Positions 12,731-22,392 of a DNA stretch of 64,000 bases are shown here, piece after piece (the stretch's first letter is position 1; every line of letters begins with the position of its first letter). Under the pieces are notes generated by a model, which saw nothing but the letters and a program-made list of their open reading frames with translations, did not search any database and had not been told where the DNA came from. A program made the translations under genes and the position numbers. This stretch comes from Isoetes taiwanensis (lineage: Eukaryota > Streptophyta > Lycopodiopsida > Isoetales > Isoetaceae): positions 2,301,842 through 2,365,841 of the forward strand of contig JAJEKV010000050.1 of the NCBI GenBank assembly GCA_021234155.1, given 5' to 3'.

Positions 12731-12852
12731 ATCGATGTCGACTACTTCGGTGACGAGCCGACCCTTGCATTGCTCCATGAATTCGGGGTACTGCTTCTCC
12801 AAATCTGATTGTAGTACCCACGTAGCGTCTTCCACTGGTAAGTGTGTCCACT
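12704..12852 (-). pseudogene. pol: Chromodomain at the end of chromovirus pol (frameshifted)
   Basis: After the integrase frame ends at 12853, another frame continues with LVKWTHLPVEDATWVLQSDL and then EKQYPEFME, ending at TAA 12704-12706. The VKW...LP.EDATW pattern is the core of retroelement chromodomains, which read methylated histone H3 and steer integration to heterochromatin. The first strand (IVPEVLLDMAYKKTRT) lies in the previous frame, so a single-base shift near 12850 splits the domain. Confidence 0.8.
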
Positions 12853-13455
12853 TCACAAGGTTCTTGTCTTCTTATAAGCCATGTCAAGAAGGACCTCAGG
12901 GACGATTTCAAGTTGGTCGTCCGTCATTTCCAGAAGCTCGGTTGTCTCCAATATCTCCTCTGGATTAGGAATGTGTTTCTTTAGGAGACTTACGTGGAAG
13001 ACCCTATGGAGCGCTGGCAGGTCCAACTTGTAGGATTGGGTACCTACTCTTTTGGTGATCCTGAAAGGTCCAGCCCATCTTGGAGCAAGCTTCTTGCAAT
13101 TGCTGATGCGGAGCTTGGCCTGCTTCACCTTGATCTTCAACCACACGTTGTCTCCCATCTGAAATTCTCTTACTGTCCTATGCTTGTCGGCGATGCTTTT
13201 CTGCCTACTTCTCGCTGCTAGGAGGTAACCTCTTACCTCCACCAACTCTTGCATCTCCGAAAGCATTTGTTGGGAGACTTCTACCTTGGACACAGGATTG
13301 TGCCAAGTATCCAAGGTAAGACACTGGTATCCATAATTGATCATAAAAGGGGACATCTGCGATGACTCCTGCTTCGTACTGTTGTAGGCGAACTCTACTA
13401 AGTGGATGAAATCATCCCACTTAGATTGCTTGTTCCAAACATAGCTTCTTAACAT
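12853..13455 (-). CDS. pol: Integrase C-terminal part with GPY/F module
   Basis: A 200-codon frame continues the integrase after a stop at 13477. It has FIHLVEFAYNSTKQESSQMSPF, the usual end of the catalytic core in plant Ty3 elements, and then WAGPFRITKRVG, the GPY/F module involved in integrase multimerisation and target binding. FHVSLLKKHIP precedes the chromodomain. The first codons directly continue the preceding frame, so this is not an independent gene. Confidence 0.85.
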   Translation of the reverse strand: MLRSYVWNKQSKWDDFIHLVEFAYNSTKQESSQMSPFMINYGYQCLTLDTWHNPVSKVEVSQQMLSEMQELVEVRGYLLAARSRQKSIADKHRTVREFQMGDNVWLKIKVKQAKLRISNCKKLAPRWAGPFRITKRVGTQSYKLDLPALHRVFHVSLLKKHIPNPEEILETTELLEMTDDQLEIVPEVLLDMAYKKTRTL

Positions 13456-13476
13456 GTCTTCAATGATCCTATTGGT

Positions 13477-14208
13477 TCACTCCGTCTGACCATCTGTTTG
13501 CTGATGATATGCCGTGCTCATGGAAAGCTTCGTCTGGATGGTGGTAAATAGGTCCTGCCAAAAGGCACTCATAAACTTAGAGTCCCTATCTGAGATTATC
13601 TCCCGCAACATGCCGTGGAGTCTAAAAATCTCCTTAACAAATAGGACAGCAGTATCCAATGCTGTATCGGTTGTCCTACACGGCACAAAATGTGCCATCT
13701 TTGACAACTTGTCTACCACCACCATCAGGGCATCCTTGCCTCTCGCTGTTCTTGGGAGCCCTGTAATGAAGTCCATGCTTATTACTTCCCACTTAGCATT
13801 TGGCACAGGCAACGGCTCCAAGGCTCCTGGGATTCGGAATTGCTCCGCCTTTGTTTGCTGGCATATCTGGCACTCATGAATGTACCTTGATATCTCCTTC
13901 TTCATGCCGGGCCAGAAGTAGTTGCTTCTAATCTTGAAGTACGTCTTCATAAACCCTGCATGCCCTGCTATTGGACTATTGTGTGTATCATGGAGGATTA
14001 GCTTTCTTACTCCTGAAGATTCGGGTACACACAATTTGTTTTTATAGTATAGCAAGTTATTCTCCTTCTTATAGTTCCTGAACATCTCCCTTTCCTTATC
14101 AGTCCTAGCTTCCTTGCAAAGACTTGCCCAAACTTCCTTGAACGGCATCTGTTGACAAGCTTTCTTCGATCTTCTTGCCATACTCACTTGTGAGCGTTGA
14201 TATGGCAT
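13477..14208 (-). CDS. pol: Integrase: HHCC zinc domain and DDE core (premature stop)
   Basis: The H2C2 zinc-binding domain is readable ([11 protein letters not shown] ... CQICQQTK). The catalytic core has the first Asp in MDFITGLP, the second in [14 protein letters not shown], and Glu in TDGQTE. Immediately after that Glu the frame meets TGA (13477-13479), where related elements have an arginine codon; CGA to TGA is a simple C-to-T change. The frame overlaps the RNase H frame by about 100 bp, showing a frameshift between them. Confidence 0.85.
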   Translation of the reverse strand: MPYQRSQVSMARRSKKACQQMPFKEVWASLCKEARTDKEREMFRNYKKENNLLYYKNKLCVPESSGVRKLILHDTHNSPIAGHAGFMKTYFKIRSNYFWPGMKKEISRYIHECQICQQTKAEQFRIPGALEPLPVPNAKWEVISMDFITGLPRTARGKDALMVVVDKLSKMAHFVPCRTTDTALDTAVLFVKEIFRLHGMLREIISDRDSKFMSAFWQDLFTTIQTKLSMSTAYHQQTDGQTE

Positions 14209-15307
14209 TACAATGCATCCTCGTCTTCAACGGCTTTCTAGAAAGCACGCCTGCAACTACGTTGAGCTTACCTGGCTTATAAATTATCTCGAAGTCATAT
14301 TCTTCAAGGAATTCCATCCACCTCCTTTGCCTCAATTTGAGGAGTGGTTGTGTAAAAATGTATTGAAGGCTTTGATGATCTGTATCTAGCTGGAGCTTTC
14401 TTCCCAACAGATAATGCCTCCAAATTCTTAAAGCTCTTACTATAGCCAGAAGCTCCTGATCATGTGTCGGGTAGCGCTGCTCTGTCTCATTCATCTTCTT
14501 CGAGTCATAGGCCACTACCCTTTCCTCTTGCATGAGGACTGCACCTGTTGCTATCCTGCTAGCGTCTGTCACCACAAGCTTATCTTTGGCTGGATCTGGC
14601 AAGACTAGGACTGGTGCTATTGTCAAGGCTTCTTTCAAGGTCTCAAATGCTGTAAGGGCCTTCTTTTGCCAATGACCTGCCCAATCCTTTATCTTCCCCA
14701 CTTTGGTGAGGTCCGTCAGCGGTGCTGCTACTTTGGCGAAGTTCTTTACAAATTTCCTGTAATATCCTGCTAGGCCGAGGAAGCTTCTCACTTCATGTGT
14801 GTTCTTCGGTGCCGGCCAATCGATGACTACTTCGATCTTCACGGGGTCCGTGGAGATGCCTTCTGCTGTGATCACATGCCCTGGGTACTCCACCCTTTCT
14901 GTTGCGAAGTGGCACTTGGATAACTTCGCAAAGAGTTGATGCCTTCTTAGCTTTTCAAGCATCTTTCTTAAGTGCTGCACATGCTCCTCTAGAGACTTAC
15001 TGTAAACTAGAATATCATCAAAGAAAACTATGATGAAGGAGTCTAGGAATTCACGAAAGACATCGTTCATAAGCCTCATGAATGTCGCTGGAGCATTAGA
15101 CAATCCAAACGGCATCACCCTGAATTTGTAGTGACCATATCTTGTCCTGAATGCTGTCTTGTGGATATCTTCTTCCTTGATCCTGATCTGGTGATAACCC
15201 GATCTCAAGTCTGTCTTGGAGAAGATCTTCGCTCCTTGCAATTGGTCCATGAGATCGTCTGATCTAGGCAAAGCATACTTGTTCTTAATGGTGTGCTTAT
15301 TTAATTG
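14105..15307 (-). CDS. pol: Reverse transcriptase and RNase H of the chromovirus
   Basis: Starting from [14 protein letters not shown], this carries RT motifs [27 protein letters not shown] and the catalytic [10 protein letters not shown]. RNase H follows with [21 protein letters not shown] and [11 protein letters not shown]. The final RNase H aspartate, normally in ADALSR, reads GVLSR here, so a catalytic residue seems lost. The codons before 15307 belong to an inserted LINE; the true N-terminal RT continues at 16255. Confidence 0.88.
   Translation of the reverse strand, partial: QLNKHTIKNKYALPRSDDLMDQLQGAKIFSKTDLRSGYHQIRIKEEDIHKTAFRTRYGHYKFRVMPFGLSNAPATFMRLMNDVFREFLDSFIIVFFDDILVYSKSLEEHVQHLRKMLEKLRRHQLFAKLSKCHFATERVEYPGHVITAEGISTDPVKIEVVIDWPAPKNTHEVRSFLGLAGYYRKFVKNFAKVAAPLTDLTKVGKIKDWAGHWQKKALTAFETLKEALTIAPVLVLPDPAKDKLVVTDASRIATGAVLMQEERVVAYDSKKMNETEQRYPTHDQELLAIVRALRIWRHYLLGRKLQLDTDHQSLQYIFTQPLLKLRQRRWMEFLEEYDFEIIYKPGKLNVVAGVLSRKPLKTRMHCNAISTLTSEYGKKIEESLSTDAVQGSLGKSLQGS
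15299..15307. repeat. Target-site duplication (left) of the inserted LINE
   Basis: ATTTAATTG here is repeated exactly at 16255-16263. Removing 15308-16263 rejoins the chromovirus RT codons in frame (YHQLN then KHTIKN), which proves the insertion. Confidence 0.88.
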
Positions 15308-16254
15308 CACACCAAACATTACTTTTTGGTGTGCAAGTGAGAGCGGTGATTTTATATGGCAGTCCAGTTTGGGGACCAGGTCTCTCTCGAAAAGGATGGA
15401 ATGATATTGAACAGGTACAAAAAAGATTTCTAATTGGCGAACTTGGGGTGAAGATCCAAACACCTTATTGTATGTTATTAGCGGAAGCAGGTTTGTTACC
15501 TCTTGAAGCTGAAGCTCTATGTAGAACCATTACTTATGTAAATCACGTTCTATCCATGGACTCAACAAGGTTCCGCTTGCAAGCATTGGAACAATCTAAT
15601 AGGAAGGGCTGGTATGCTGATGTCCGAAAGTGGGCAGCTAGATGGCTTGGTCAAGATACTTGGCCGACTTCATTGAACTTTAAGGAAGTTCACGAATTTG
15701 TGACAAAGAAAGCAATCTGCAAGTTGTGGACATTGGAGGACGGAAAAGATACCAAGAAGCGGTTTTACTTGGCTGATATAAATGATCTAGATGACTATCA
15801 ACAGCAATCTTACCTAATAGCAAACATCAGTCGCAAGAATCGCATGGTGATCTCTCAGTTAAGACTGTCATCTCATAATCTATGCATTGAAACGGGCAGA
15901 TGGAATAATACTCCTCGCAATGAAAGATTATGTTTGGAATGCTTTGATATTGTAGTAGAAACTGAGCAGCATACTTTTTTGGAATGCTCAGCCTATGAGC
16001 ACATAAGGGCAAATTATGCAGTTACTGCTACCTCATTGAAAGAACTTCTACAACTTCTGGCACATATTCTTAGCTCATATCTGTGTAGTATATGGAAAGA
16101 GAGAGATGAGATAATTGCTTTATTCACTCTCATGAATAATTTTGACATTGGTGGCGCTTTGGATTAAGTGCTATTATTGTACTGTACTTTTTTGCCATAG
16201 AGGCCTGGGGGCCTAAATGGCTTGATCAATACATTAAAATTAAAATTAAATTAA
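15308..16254 (+). mobile_element. 5'-truncated LINE inserted in the chromovirus RT
   Basis: A 947-bp insertion flanked by the 9-bp duplication ATTTAATTG. It contains only the C-terminal end of a LINE polyprotein and ends in an A/T-rich tail of TTAAAA-like units before the right duplication. This is the signature of target-primed reverse transcription with 5' truncation. It lies opposite to the host element. The open frame inside suggests that it is younger than the surrounding material. Confidence 0.9.
15331..16167 (+). CDS. LINE polyprotein C-terminus (post-RT region, zinc motif)
   Basis: A 278-codon frame without stops. [13 protein letters not shown] is the usual start of the region after the LINE RT domain, followed by [20 protein letters not shown]. 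Near the end [19 protein letters not shown] gives a C-x2-C ... H-x4-C pattern, the zinc-binding motif of LINE C-termini. Catalytic RT motifs are absent because the copy is 5' truncated. The nominal first codons are an arbitrary start. Confidence 0.85.
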   Translation: MQVRAVILYGSPVWGPGLSRKGWNDIEQVQKRFLIGELGVKIQTPYCMLLAEAGLLPLEAEALCRTITYVNHVLSMDSTRFRLQALEQSNRKGWYADVRKWAARWLGQDTWPTSLNFKEVHEFVTKKAICKLWTLEDGKDTKKRFYLADINDLDDYQQQSYLIANISRKNRMVISQLRLSSHNLCIETGRWNNTPRNERLCLECFDIVVETEQHTFLECSAYEHIRANYAVTATSLKELLQLLAHILSSYLCSIWKERDEIIALFTLMNNFDIGGALD

Positions 16255-16908
16255 ATTTAATTGATGATAGTCAATGCACATCCTAAAGCTTCCATCCTTC
16301 TTCTTCACAAAAAGGATGGGCGCTCCAAAAGGGGAGACACTAGGTCTTCTGAACCCTAGGTCTAGCAATTCTTGCAGTTGCTTCTTCAATTCCGTCAACT
16401 CTTGAGTCGACATTCTGTAGGGCGCCTTGCTTGTTGGCTTAGTCCCTGGCTCAAGTGCTATTTCACACTCGACTCCTCTATAGGGTTGAAGCTGCTTGAT
16501 CTCATCAGGAAACAAGTCATGAAATTGCTTCACTAACTTTGCTATAGGCTTCGAGAGCTTGCTCAATGTCTTGGCCTCTTTCTCTTCTTCTGACTCTTGG
16601 TCATCAACCTCAAGTTTAAGGAGATAGGCCACTTGCTCCTTCCTTATGCATTTAAGTAACTTCTCACTAGACATGCATTGCATGATTGGGGTGACTTCTT
16701 TACCTGCTATCTCAATGACCTTGCCTTCTGGCGTTGTTAAGGTCACCTTCCGCTTCCCACAATCAACGACGGCTCCTGCTGGTCCAAGATATTCCATGCC
16801 TATTATCAACACTTCGGCTCCCAATGCTACATTGATTCCTAGAAAGTCTGTGTTGAAGTTGATCCTCTTCCCCGGCCAGGTGTCGAATCGCTCCAATCGC
16901 CAAGACAA
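16255..16908 (-). CDS. pol: Chromovirus protease-RT linker and RT N-terminus
   Basis: This carries the connection domain ([28 protein letters not shown]) and the start of [59 protein letters not shown] and IDYHQLN. Translation would continue at 15307 once the LINE and one target duplication are removed. The frame is open over 220 codons. Confidence 0.88.
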
Positions 16909-16919
16909 TTGGCCTAGGC

Positions 16920-17322
16920 TTAGACTTCAAGGGGCTTCAAATTCAACATCTGTACCATCCTTGGCGACGCAAAGTTATGGGTGCTTCCTGTATCTATCAA
17001 GACTATGAAAGATTTTGCTTGGGCTTTCCCGGTTGTCGAGATGACTTGGCTTTTGGCATTCTCGGTATCAATGGCGGCAAAAATATGGCACTCACCCTGG
17101 ATATAGTCCGGTGCGTCCTCCTCGTCAGCGTCCGTGGGTGTCTCCCCCATGTCCGCTAGTGCCGCGTTCATCATCAAGGGGCAGTTGTTTGTCGGGTTGG
17201 AAACACCTAAAGCACAACTGCTTTTCTATGCACTCCTCCTCCTTTTCTTTGGGAATGGATTGCAAAAACTGTCTCACTGCCTTGGAGTAGTTGGATCCCC
17301 CTCCTTGCTCTTTGAAGGTCAC
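16920..17322 (-). pseudogene. pol: Zinc knuckle remnant and aspartic protease
   Basis: The protease active site is clear: FIVLIDTGSTHNFASPRMV with the catalytic DTGS. Just upstream CFRCFQPDKQLPL looks like a CCHC knuckle whose later His and Cys are disturbed. Two overlapping frames cover this region (17125-17322 and 16920-17177), so at least one frameshift separates gag from the protease. Confidence 0.8.
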
Positions 17323-17334
17323 CTGTTTCTTATC

Positions 17335-18417
17335 CTACTTGCCAGAGTTTGCATTGCCCTGCTTCCTGTAATTAGCATTGTACTGAGGCCTGCTGGCTAC
17401 TGGGCTCGCCGCTCTTGGGCTATAGCCTCCCGTGCCCTTTTCCTTGTCATGGTAATACTGCTGCCTTGGTGCATTCTCTTGGGGTCCCGTCCCTTGCAAG
17501 CTGACTGCTTTGGATTCCGCTTTTGACACCGTCCTAGGGATGATTGCTCTTACTAGCTTCCGGATCTCCTCATTCAACCCTTCTATGTAACCCTCCACTG
17601 CGTGCCTTTCACTCAACTTCGGCACATAGAGCCTTAGTCTCATGAATTCTTCCGTGTACTTCTGAACTGATTTGTTGCCTTGCTGCAATCGGTAAAACTG
17701 CTGCATCATGTGACACTTATGTTCTCTTGGCACATATTGGCGCTTGAATGCCTTAGCAAACTTCTTGAACCTGCAACTGTCCCTGCTCAGTCCATGTGCT
17801 TTGGCGTAGCCCTTCCACCAAATCCTAGCCGCTCCCTTCAAGTTGGCTGTAGCTACTCTGCCTTTGTCCTTGTCCTTCATGCCATAAGCATTACCATATT
17901 CTCTCATTTCATCAACCCACGCTTCTGCTTCCATTCCGGATCTGGTATCTCCTGAGAACTGCTCTAGCTTTCTTGCTTTCCAGACATTACTAAGCGCCGA
18001 GTCGACCTTCTTCTGGTAATCAAATTGTGCCCTGCCCCTATCACGGTTTGGGTCCTCCCGTTGGTCCTGTCTCTCCTCCTCCTGCTCTTCCGATCCGAAA
18101 TCAGAGTCTGAACTAGAGTCGGAGGAACCCGAGCTGGGTGATCTTCTTCTCCGGCTTCTCTTCCTTTGTTGCACTGTTCGGCCGGCTGGTGTTTCTGGCA
18201 ATGGCACGTTCTGATCCTGCCCTCCTGTTGCTGCTCCTGCCAGCAATGCCCTTATCTCATGAATGTCGGATCGAATCTGGGATAGCTCTTCCTCTGGTGT
18301 TACTGCATCAAACTCTTGGTGTAGGTTTCTTGGCTGGAAACGCCTTGGTGGGAGTACGCTCTTGGTCATGATGTCCTTGTTGTTCAACATTTCTAGGTAC
18401 TCTAGCTGCATACACAT
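17335..18417 (-). CDS. gag: Chromovirus gag (capsid) protein
   Basis: A 360-codon frame beginning MCMQLEYLEMLNNKDIMTKS. The retrotransposon gag domain is visible around residues 150-270: ARIWWKGYAKAHGLS, FKRQYVPREHKCHMMQQFY, QGNKSVQKYTEEFMRL and EGYIEGLNEEIRKLVRA. An N-terminal RS/SR-rich low-complexity stretch (RKRSRRRRSPSSGSSDSSSD) precedes it. The protein would assemble the intracellular particle in which reverse transcription occurs. The zinc knuckle follows after a frameshift. About 180 bp of AT-rich DNA separates it from the upstream unknown frame. Confidence 0.88.
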   Translation of the reverse strand: MCMQLEYLEMLNNKDIMTKSVLPPRRFQPRNLHQEFDAVTPEEELSQIRSDIHEIRALLAGAATGGQDQNVPLPETPAGRTVQQRKRSRRRRSPSSGSSDSSSDSDFGSEEQEEERQDQREDPNRDRGRAQFDYQKKVDSALSNVWKARKLEQFSGDTRSGMEAEAWVDEMREYGNAYGMKDKDKGRVATANLKGAARIWWKGYAKAHGLSRDSCRFKKFAKAFKRQYVPREHKCHMMQQFYRLQQGNKSVQKYTEEFMRLRLYVPKLSERHAVEGYIEGLNEEIRKLVRAIIPRTVSKAESKAVSLQGTGPQENAPRQQYYHDKEKGTGGYSPRAASPVASRPQYNANYRKQGNANSGK

Positions 18418-18595
18418 TAGATTATACTCTGATGATTAGTTCATTGTTTTGTCATTGCATTGGTTGTTTGATGATATAATTGTGGGGACAAAATATATCA
18501 AGAGAACATAATTGAGATTATTATTTACATTCATGAATATAATAATATTTATACATTCAAGGAGTTAGTCATAGAAATTTAAAATATTTTTAATT

Positions 18596-20105
18596 CTATT
18601 CTTGAATTTTCTTCAAATAATCGGGGTTGTCCTCCAAAAATTTCTTGACTTGGGCTGTGCCGATTGTTCACCCTAGGTTCCTGAGGATATTTGTGGTCGT
18701 GCCTCCTTGAAGTGCGGTCACCAAGTCCTCAATCCTCCTATCCAAAGTATATGCTGCGGTCACTGCCAACCTGCCCTGCCGTCTGTAGGGAACTGCGAAG
18801 TCGAAGATACTTAATGCTATCGTTCTCTTGATAAGGACGACATGATCGATGTTTGGGGCCATCCGAGCATGACTTCCGAATCTTGAGAGGGCGATAAGCA
18901 TGAAGACTCCTTCTTCACCTCGTGGGCTGAATTGGCGGTGTATAACCGCTATTCTTCCATCTAGGAGTAATGGGAGGTAGAACCTAAGGGCTTTATCATG
19001 CCTTGCTTCTTCACCAGTTCTGAAGGCTGCTCTATGTCTTCCTGAGTACTCGCCAACTGGCACTTCTTCTCTGAAGCCTCGGTACATTTATTTGCTCAGG
19101 TTGATGGTGCCTTCATGCTGCCCTGTTGTCGATGCCGATGTGCTAGGTAGGAGTGCTGATGTTGACTTTCCCCTGATGCCCATGCGCTCTTGGATTGCCA
19201 GGAACTCTTCTTCTGATGGCAATTCCCGCTCGGCCATCATCTGTCTGATGCTGGAGTAAGCCTCAATGTCCGATGACGTTTCGCCGGTATATGTTCTGGC
19301 TTCCCTTTATGCTGATGGGGAAGTCTTGAGTTTCTCGATCGATGAAGTCGTCGAGATCTGGTTGTTGCCGTAGGAGATGCAAGATTTCATCTACCTTTTA
19401 GCCCCTGTCTCGGCACTCTGGGAGATTTTTAATATCATGGAGGCTTAAGTATGCCTCTCCTTCTATGATCACTGGGGTCAAGCTTGTAATTCCTTCCCCA
19501 AGTGGTGGGGCTCTTCTTGTTGCTCCGAGTCCTTCTTCAAAACTTTGGAGCTGCTGCTCTGCCTGCTGCATCTCCTTTGCTAGGTCGATGTCTTCTGAAT
19601 CCGAGTCGCGTCCTTCTTCTTCTTCTTCCTCTGCCTCCTCGTATGCAAGGCGCATCTGCTCTTCTTCAGCTGCTGCCATGGCCATTGGCTCTATGTCTAA
19701 GGGTTGCACAAATGGTTCTCCTATCTGGGTTTGGGCTCAAAGAGATAGGAAAATAGCTACGGCTGCATTGTAAGAAAAGTATCTCCTCCTATTGGCGGAT
19801 ATGGACATGTAATTAGGTAAGCGACTAGCCTTGTTTTCTAGGTACTTATCTATGTTGGGTATGTCTTGCAGTGCTATCTTGAGGGCCATGCTTGGTGCGA
19901 AATATCCTACGCAAGGTGGGAGCTCTACTAGAGAAGGTCCTATCTTGGCATGGAACTCAGACATAATGTCTTGGTAGAAAGGGGTGGCATTGATGGTGGC
20001 CTCCACATCAACCTCCTTCTGAAAGACGGTGAAGACGGAGTTGATGTCGGCCTCTGCCACATGAGCTGTGGCACTGTACCATCGCCTAAATGCAATGGTT
20101 GCCAT
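18596..20105 (-). pseudogene. Unrecognised ~500-codon frame upstream of gag, copy 2
   Basis: Pieces in order are MATIAFRRWY...(19737-20105), an acidic stretch with EEEEEEGRDSDSEDIDLAKE (19398-19709), then RELPSEEEFLAIQ near 19200, MYRGFREEVPVGEY ... PLLLDGRIAVIHRQFSP (18668-19087), and a tail ending LEDNPDYLKKIQE with TAG at 18596-18598. Single-base shifts separate the pieces, and copy 1 keeps some of the joins open, so an ancestral continuous frame is likely. I do not recognise the family. Position upstream of gag resembles the extra frame of giant plant Ty3 elements such as Ogre, but no similarity is claimed. Function unknown. Confidence 0.55.
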
Positions 20106-20393
20106 GGTCTATGAGCAGCTGGGGATATCAAACAGAGGGGGAAGCGCCTTAGGGGCCTGGAAAATCGGCTTGGAGTGAGGAGCAAAGGTGTAGGATGCAA
20201 ATGAGGGTTGTGGTCTACTTATAGGCAAAACCCTAATTTTTGGAAATTTTAGGGTTTGGGAAAACCTATGATTTTAAGGTATTACTATGCAAGAGACAGG
20301 TTAATCATGTAAGGAATGCATCCTAAGGTTCCTATTGCAACAAATTCCATCTAATTTGGAGAAAGTATGGGCAAGTTAGGACAATTTTAATGT

Positions 20394-20862
20394 GACCACT
20401 CACACAATGCGCCAGGATCAAATCGGATCCTGAACAGATTTGGTATGGGCGCACTTTGTGAGGGGTGGGGCCTTGTTTGGGTCGAAAATGATGCCAAACA
20501 TGCAAACTAAGGGTAGAATCCTGCTTATCTTATCGAGATAGATCGGATTGAGCCCTTACTTGCTTCATTTGGACAAGTTTTGGCCTAGTTTTGGGGTCGA
20601 CCACTCACACAGTGCGCCAGGGTCAAATCGGATACCAAACAGATTTGGTCTGGGCGCACTCTGTGAGGGGTGGGGCTCCATTTGAGTTTGGGTTGGCCAA
20701 TTTCTACTTAATTAAGATGAGCTGAGTTGAATGGTGTACTTACTTTCTGCATTTGGACAAGTTTTGGCATCAAACCATGCTCGACCACTCACACAGTGCG
20801 CCAGGGTCAAATCGGATCCCAAATGGATTTGGTCTTGGCGTACTCTGTGAGGGGTGGGGCCA
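20394..20862. repeat. Three direct repeats with a hairpin core, copy 2
   Basis: Units start near 20396, 20599 and 20781. In the second, CTCACACAGTGCGCC and GGGCGCACTCTGTGAG pair as a stem across a loop of about 35 bp. Units are separated by AT-rich spacers. They lie 130-600 bp beyond the stop of the histone-like gene, so they could sit in its 3' region or in the leader of the next frame. No coding potential is seen. Confidence 0.8.
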
Positions 20863-20996
20863 AAAACACTGAGTTTTGCTCCAAATTTGTTAATTCCAAA
20901 TGCAGTAGTTTGTAATACAACTTACTCAAACATGATTTGACACATTAATTCGACAAAATTATAAATTTGTATTTACAAAAATTATTTACAACAGAC

Positions 20997-22392
20997 TTAA
21001 TAGGGTTCCTTCTTTATGTATTTAGCTAGCTTCATGTCCTTGGGCATGCATGTCACCCTTTTTGCATGGATTGCACACGCTACCGAGACTTCAAAATGCT
21101 GGACTATATGCTGCTCGGCTGCCTCCTGTGTGCTAGTAGCATGTCGTTCGTGACCCTCTTGGACTTGTCAAATTCCTGCAAAATTTCCCGTGTCAGCATT
21201 GCGAAAGGAACTCTGGGGATGAGAAGGCCATAGCTCCTCTGGAAATGCCGGATCTCTCGGGAGGCTCTTGCAAAATACGAGTCCGCCTTTCTCTTCACTG
21301 GCTTCTTCGGGGGAGCTGGTCTCTCAGGCGGCGGCTTCAGAGTGTTCTTCTTGGTCGGCCGGCCTCCTTCGACAAAAGTGACCTTGTGCTCTTCGTAATA
21401 TTTAGAGTATTCTTCGTACATTTTCATGTACGAAGTATACTCTTTCAGTTTCTTTCTGTAGTCAAGCTCGTGCTTGAGTATATATGACTCCCTCTGCGGC
21501 CTCGGCTTCTTCTTGCTGTCGTTTGGGTGTTTCGGTGAGGGTCACCTAGGCTACGGGGTACCTCTGCTACTTGCTCCTCCTCTTCATTGGTTGGCACCCG
21601 CCCTGCATTTGAGGGTCCCGAGCCTTCGACTGGTGGGGGAACTCTTATTCCTTCATCTGAATCAATGTCAGATGAGGACTGCAGCTCATCGGGCTCTTCC
21701 TCCCGAATGACAACGCCTTTGGCCGGGGTCGTCTTCAATTTCCGCTTCGTGTCTTTCGGCAGCGCAGGGGCTTTTCCCTTGTCTGCCCTCAGCTTTGCCC
21801 GCTCTTCCTCTCGCTTTCTCTTCTTCTCCTTCTTCTGCTTCCTTTCCTCCCCTTTTTCCTGCGGCGATCCTTCTTTGACTTCTTCTCCTCTGCTTGCTCG
21901 CCATTCCTCTTCCTCTTCTTGGTCTTCTTGTCGAGCTTTGCAAACTCCCTCTCGAGCTCCCTCCTTAGCTCCTCTGCGCAATTTCCTCTGCTCTCTCTTC
22001 AAGATCTTGGGGGCGCTCCTCCTCCTGGTGCTCTTGGGCCTCCTTCTCCTGACGCTCCTGGGCGTCTGTGTCGGGCTGAGCCTCCTGCTCCCGCTCGGCT
22101 CGCTCCTGAGCCTGTCGAAAAATTAAACCTGCAGAAAAAATTAAATAGGTTAAAACAATTTCAATATTTGAAATAAAAATTATAACTTACAATTTGAATT
22201 GTTGGTCTGATCTGTAAGGAAACAATACAGAGACTTGTATAACTCATTCTTATCCCTAAAGAGATCAATCAGCAATATATCTCTAACAATCTCAAATCCT
22301 TCTAAAAAGTCTTTAACATTCATCCACCTTTTCGCAGTCTTCCGAAACTCCAAAAACCATAACGTGCAGGCATCATTACCAGCAGCCGCCAT
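20997..22392 (-). CDS. K/E-rich protein ending in a CENH3-like histone H3 fold (frameshifted as read)
   Basis: The first exon part (22191-22392) encodes [20 protein letters not shown] and about 50 more residues. A 62-bp intron follows (22129-22190, GTAAGT...CTGCAG), then a long glutamine/glutamate/lysine-rich charged region with a likely nuclear signal. Next comes a tyrosine-rich helix ([11 protein letters not shown]) and a histone fold. Fold landmarks are [15 protein letters not shown] (alpha-N), [25 protein letters not shown] (alpha-2) and [18 protein letters not shown] (alpha-3), ending in PY and TAA at 20997-20999. LLIP, QEAAE and FEV resemble plant CENH3, while MPKD is as in canonical H3. 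The usual H3 tail is absent. Single-base shifts occur near 21130, 21530 and 21980. It may be continuous with the HSF upstream. Confidence 0.75.
22129..22190 (-). other. 62-bp intron in the histone-like gene
   Basis: Donor GTAAGTTATAA at 22190 and acceptor TTTTTTCTGCAG ending at 22129, with T/A-rich content. It joins phase 1 to an open frame. Copy 1 has the same donor but a damaged acceptor. Confidence 0.75.

Larger units (their letters stand above)
12704..18417 (-). mobile_element. Ty3/gypsy chromovirus (gag-pol with chromodomain), interrupted
   Basis: Minus-strand order is gag, zinc knuckle, protease, RT, RNase H, integrase and chromodomain, followed by LTR-like units. That order (RT before integrase) and the C-terminal chromodomain define a chromovirus. 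It is non-functional as read: frameshifts separate gag, protease and RT, a stop falls in the integrase, another frameshift precedes the chromodomain, and a LINE is inserted in RT. No 5' LTR is seen directly upstream of gag; instead an extra frame and the HSF-histone block lie there on the same strand. Confidence 0.9.

Noticed and set aside
15331-16167. Host gene of 278 codons
   Set aside because: It lies inside a LINE insertion with target duplication and shows LINE C-terminal motifs.
20394-20862. CRISPR-like array
   Set aside because: Only three long, unequal repeats in plant nuclear DNA.
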